Source of the DNA: an uncultured Alphaproteobacteria bacterium
GTDB taxonomy: Bacteria > Pseudomonadota > Alphaproteobacteria > Caulobacterales > Hyphomonadaceae
NCBI GenBank assembly: GCA_903831485.1
Contig: CAIKXW010000341.1
Coordinates: forward strand, 1 to 30,798
Length of the DNA: 30,798 nucleotides
Direction of reading: 5' to 3'
Both the position numbers and the translations under genes were made by a program. Below are positions 30,736-30,798 of the stretch, one piece after another (the stretch's first letter is position 1; each line of letters starts with the position of its first letter). The notes below the pieces were generated by a model, which was given only the letters and a program-made list of their open reading frames with translations, had not been told where the DNA came from and made no database searches.

Positions 30736-30798
30736 GGGCGGTTAGCTCAGCTGGCAGAGCGCCTGCTTTACACGCAGGATGTCGGCGGTTCGATCCCG
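30736..30798 (+). tRNA. tRNA-Val (anticodon TAC), 3' part cut off by window edge
   Basis: The sequence starts GGGCGGTTAGCTCAGCTGG, with D-stem GCTC/GAGC, anticodon stem CCTGC/GCAGG around loop TTTACAC (anticodon TAC, reading GTA/GTG), and the beginning of the T-arm with TTCGATC. The last T-stem bases and the acceptor 3' strand lie beyond the window. It follows tRNA-Pro by 33 bases and probably shares its transcript. Confidence 0.92.

Overview
The window is GC-rich, densely packed chromosomal DNA from an alphaproteobacterium. Several features point to the Caulobacterales/Hyphomonadaceae side of the class: a DivK cell-cycle response regulator, a DinB with an N-terminal zinc finger, the ubiK-ybjN-proC and lgt-midA-pgeF gene orders, and a possible CtrA-type site. 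This placement is inferred from gene content and is firm only at class level. I see no insertion sequence, prophage, CRISPR array or rRNA.

Layout. 1-2098: divK (minus strand, cut by the window edge) diverges from dinB and a DUF1905 gene. 2103-2210: a long interrupted palindromic intergenic repeat. 2253-5139: a tight plus-strand run of RidA-like, glycerophosphodiesterase, FemAB/GNAT-like and HIT genes. 5264-8874: an unusual carbohydrate pair, a GT4 glycosyltransferase fused to a glycosidase-like helical domain, followed by a GH130 phosphorylase/mannosidase. 8877-9797: a branched-chain aminotransferase on the minus strand. 9878-12388: a MarR regulator, an OmpR-type response regulator and a histidine kinase in one overlapping operon (PetP/PetR-like). 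12450-14184: proC, ybjN and ubiK on the minus strand. 14286-17201: lgt, midA (complex I assembly methyltransferase) and pgeF. 17202-18030: a structured leader, a 79-residue unknown ORF and a zf-TFIIB-like protein that has lost most of its zinc ligands. 18121-20327: a TerC-family membrane protein and prs. 20410-24699: minus-strand genes for a Kef-type cation/proton antiporter, a short ModE-like regulator, a class I aminotransferase and a Nit1-type amidase. 24928-27976: a small exopolysaccharide module of O-antigen ligase/polymerase, GT2 transferase and a convergent secreted GH16 glycanase. 28175-30529: a periplasmic PQQ dehydrogenase with a C-terminal heme c domain. 30580-30798: a promoter followed by tRNA-Pro(GGG) and the start of tRNA-Val(TAC).

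How the parts relate. Most genes are housekeeping: lipoprotein maturation, PRPP and proline synthesis, respiratory complex and ubiquinone assembly, peptidoglycan-derived nucleoside clean-up and translesion synthesis. The more distinctive parts are the GT4-toroid/GH130 pair, which may make and break the same mannoside; the aminotransferase plus Nit1 amidase pair, which may be a 2-oxoacid amide repair unit; the polymerase/GT2/GH16 module; and the degenerate zinc-ribbon protein with its small upstream ORF. No stretch longer than about 260 bases lacks a gene.
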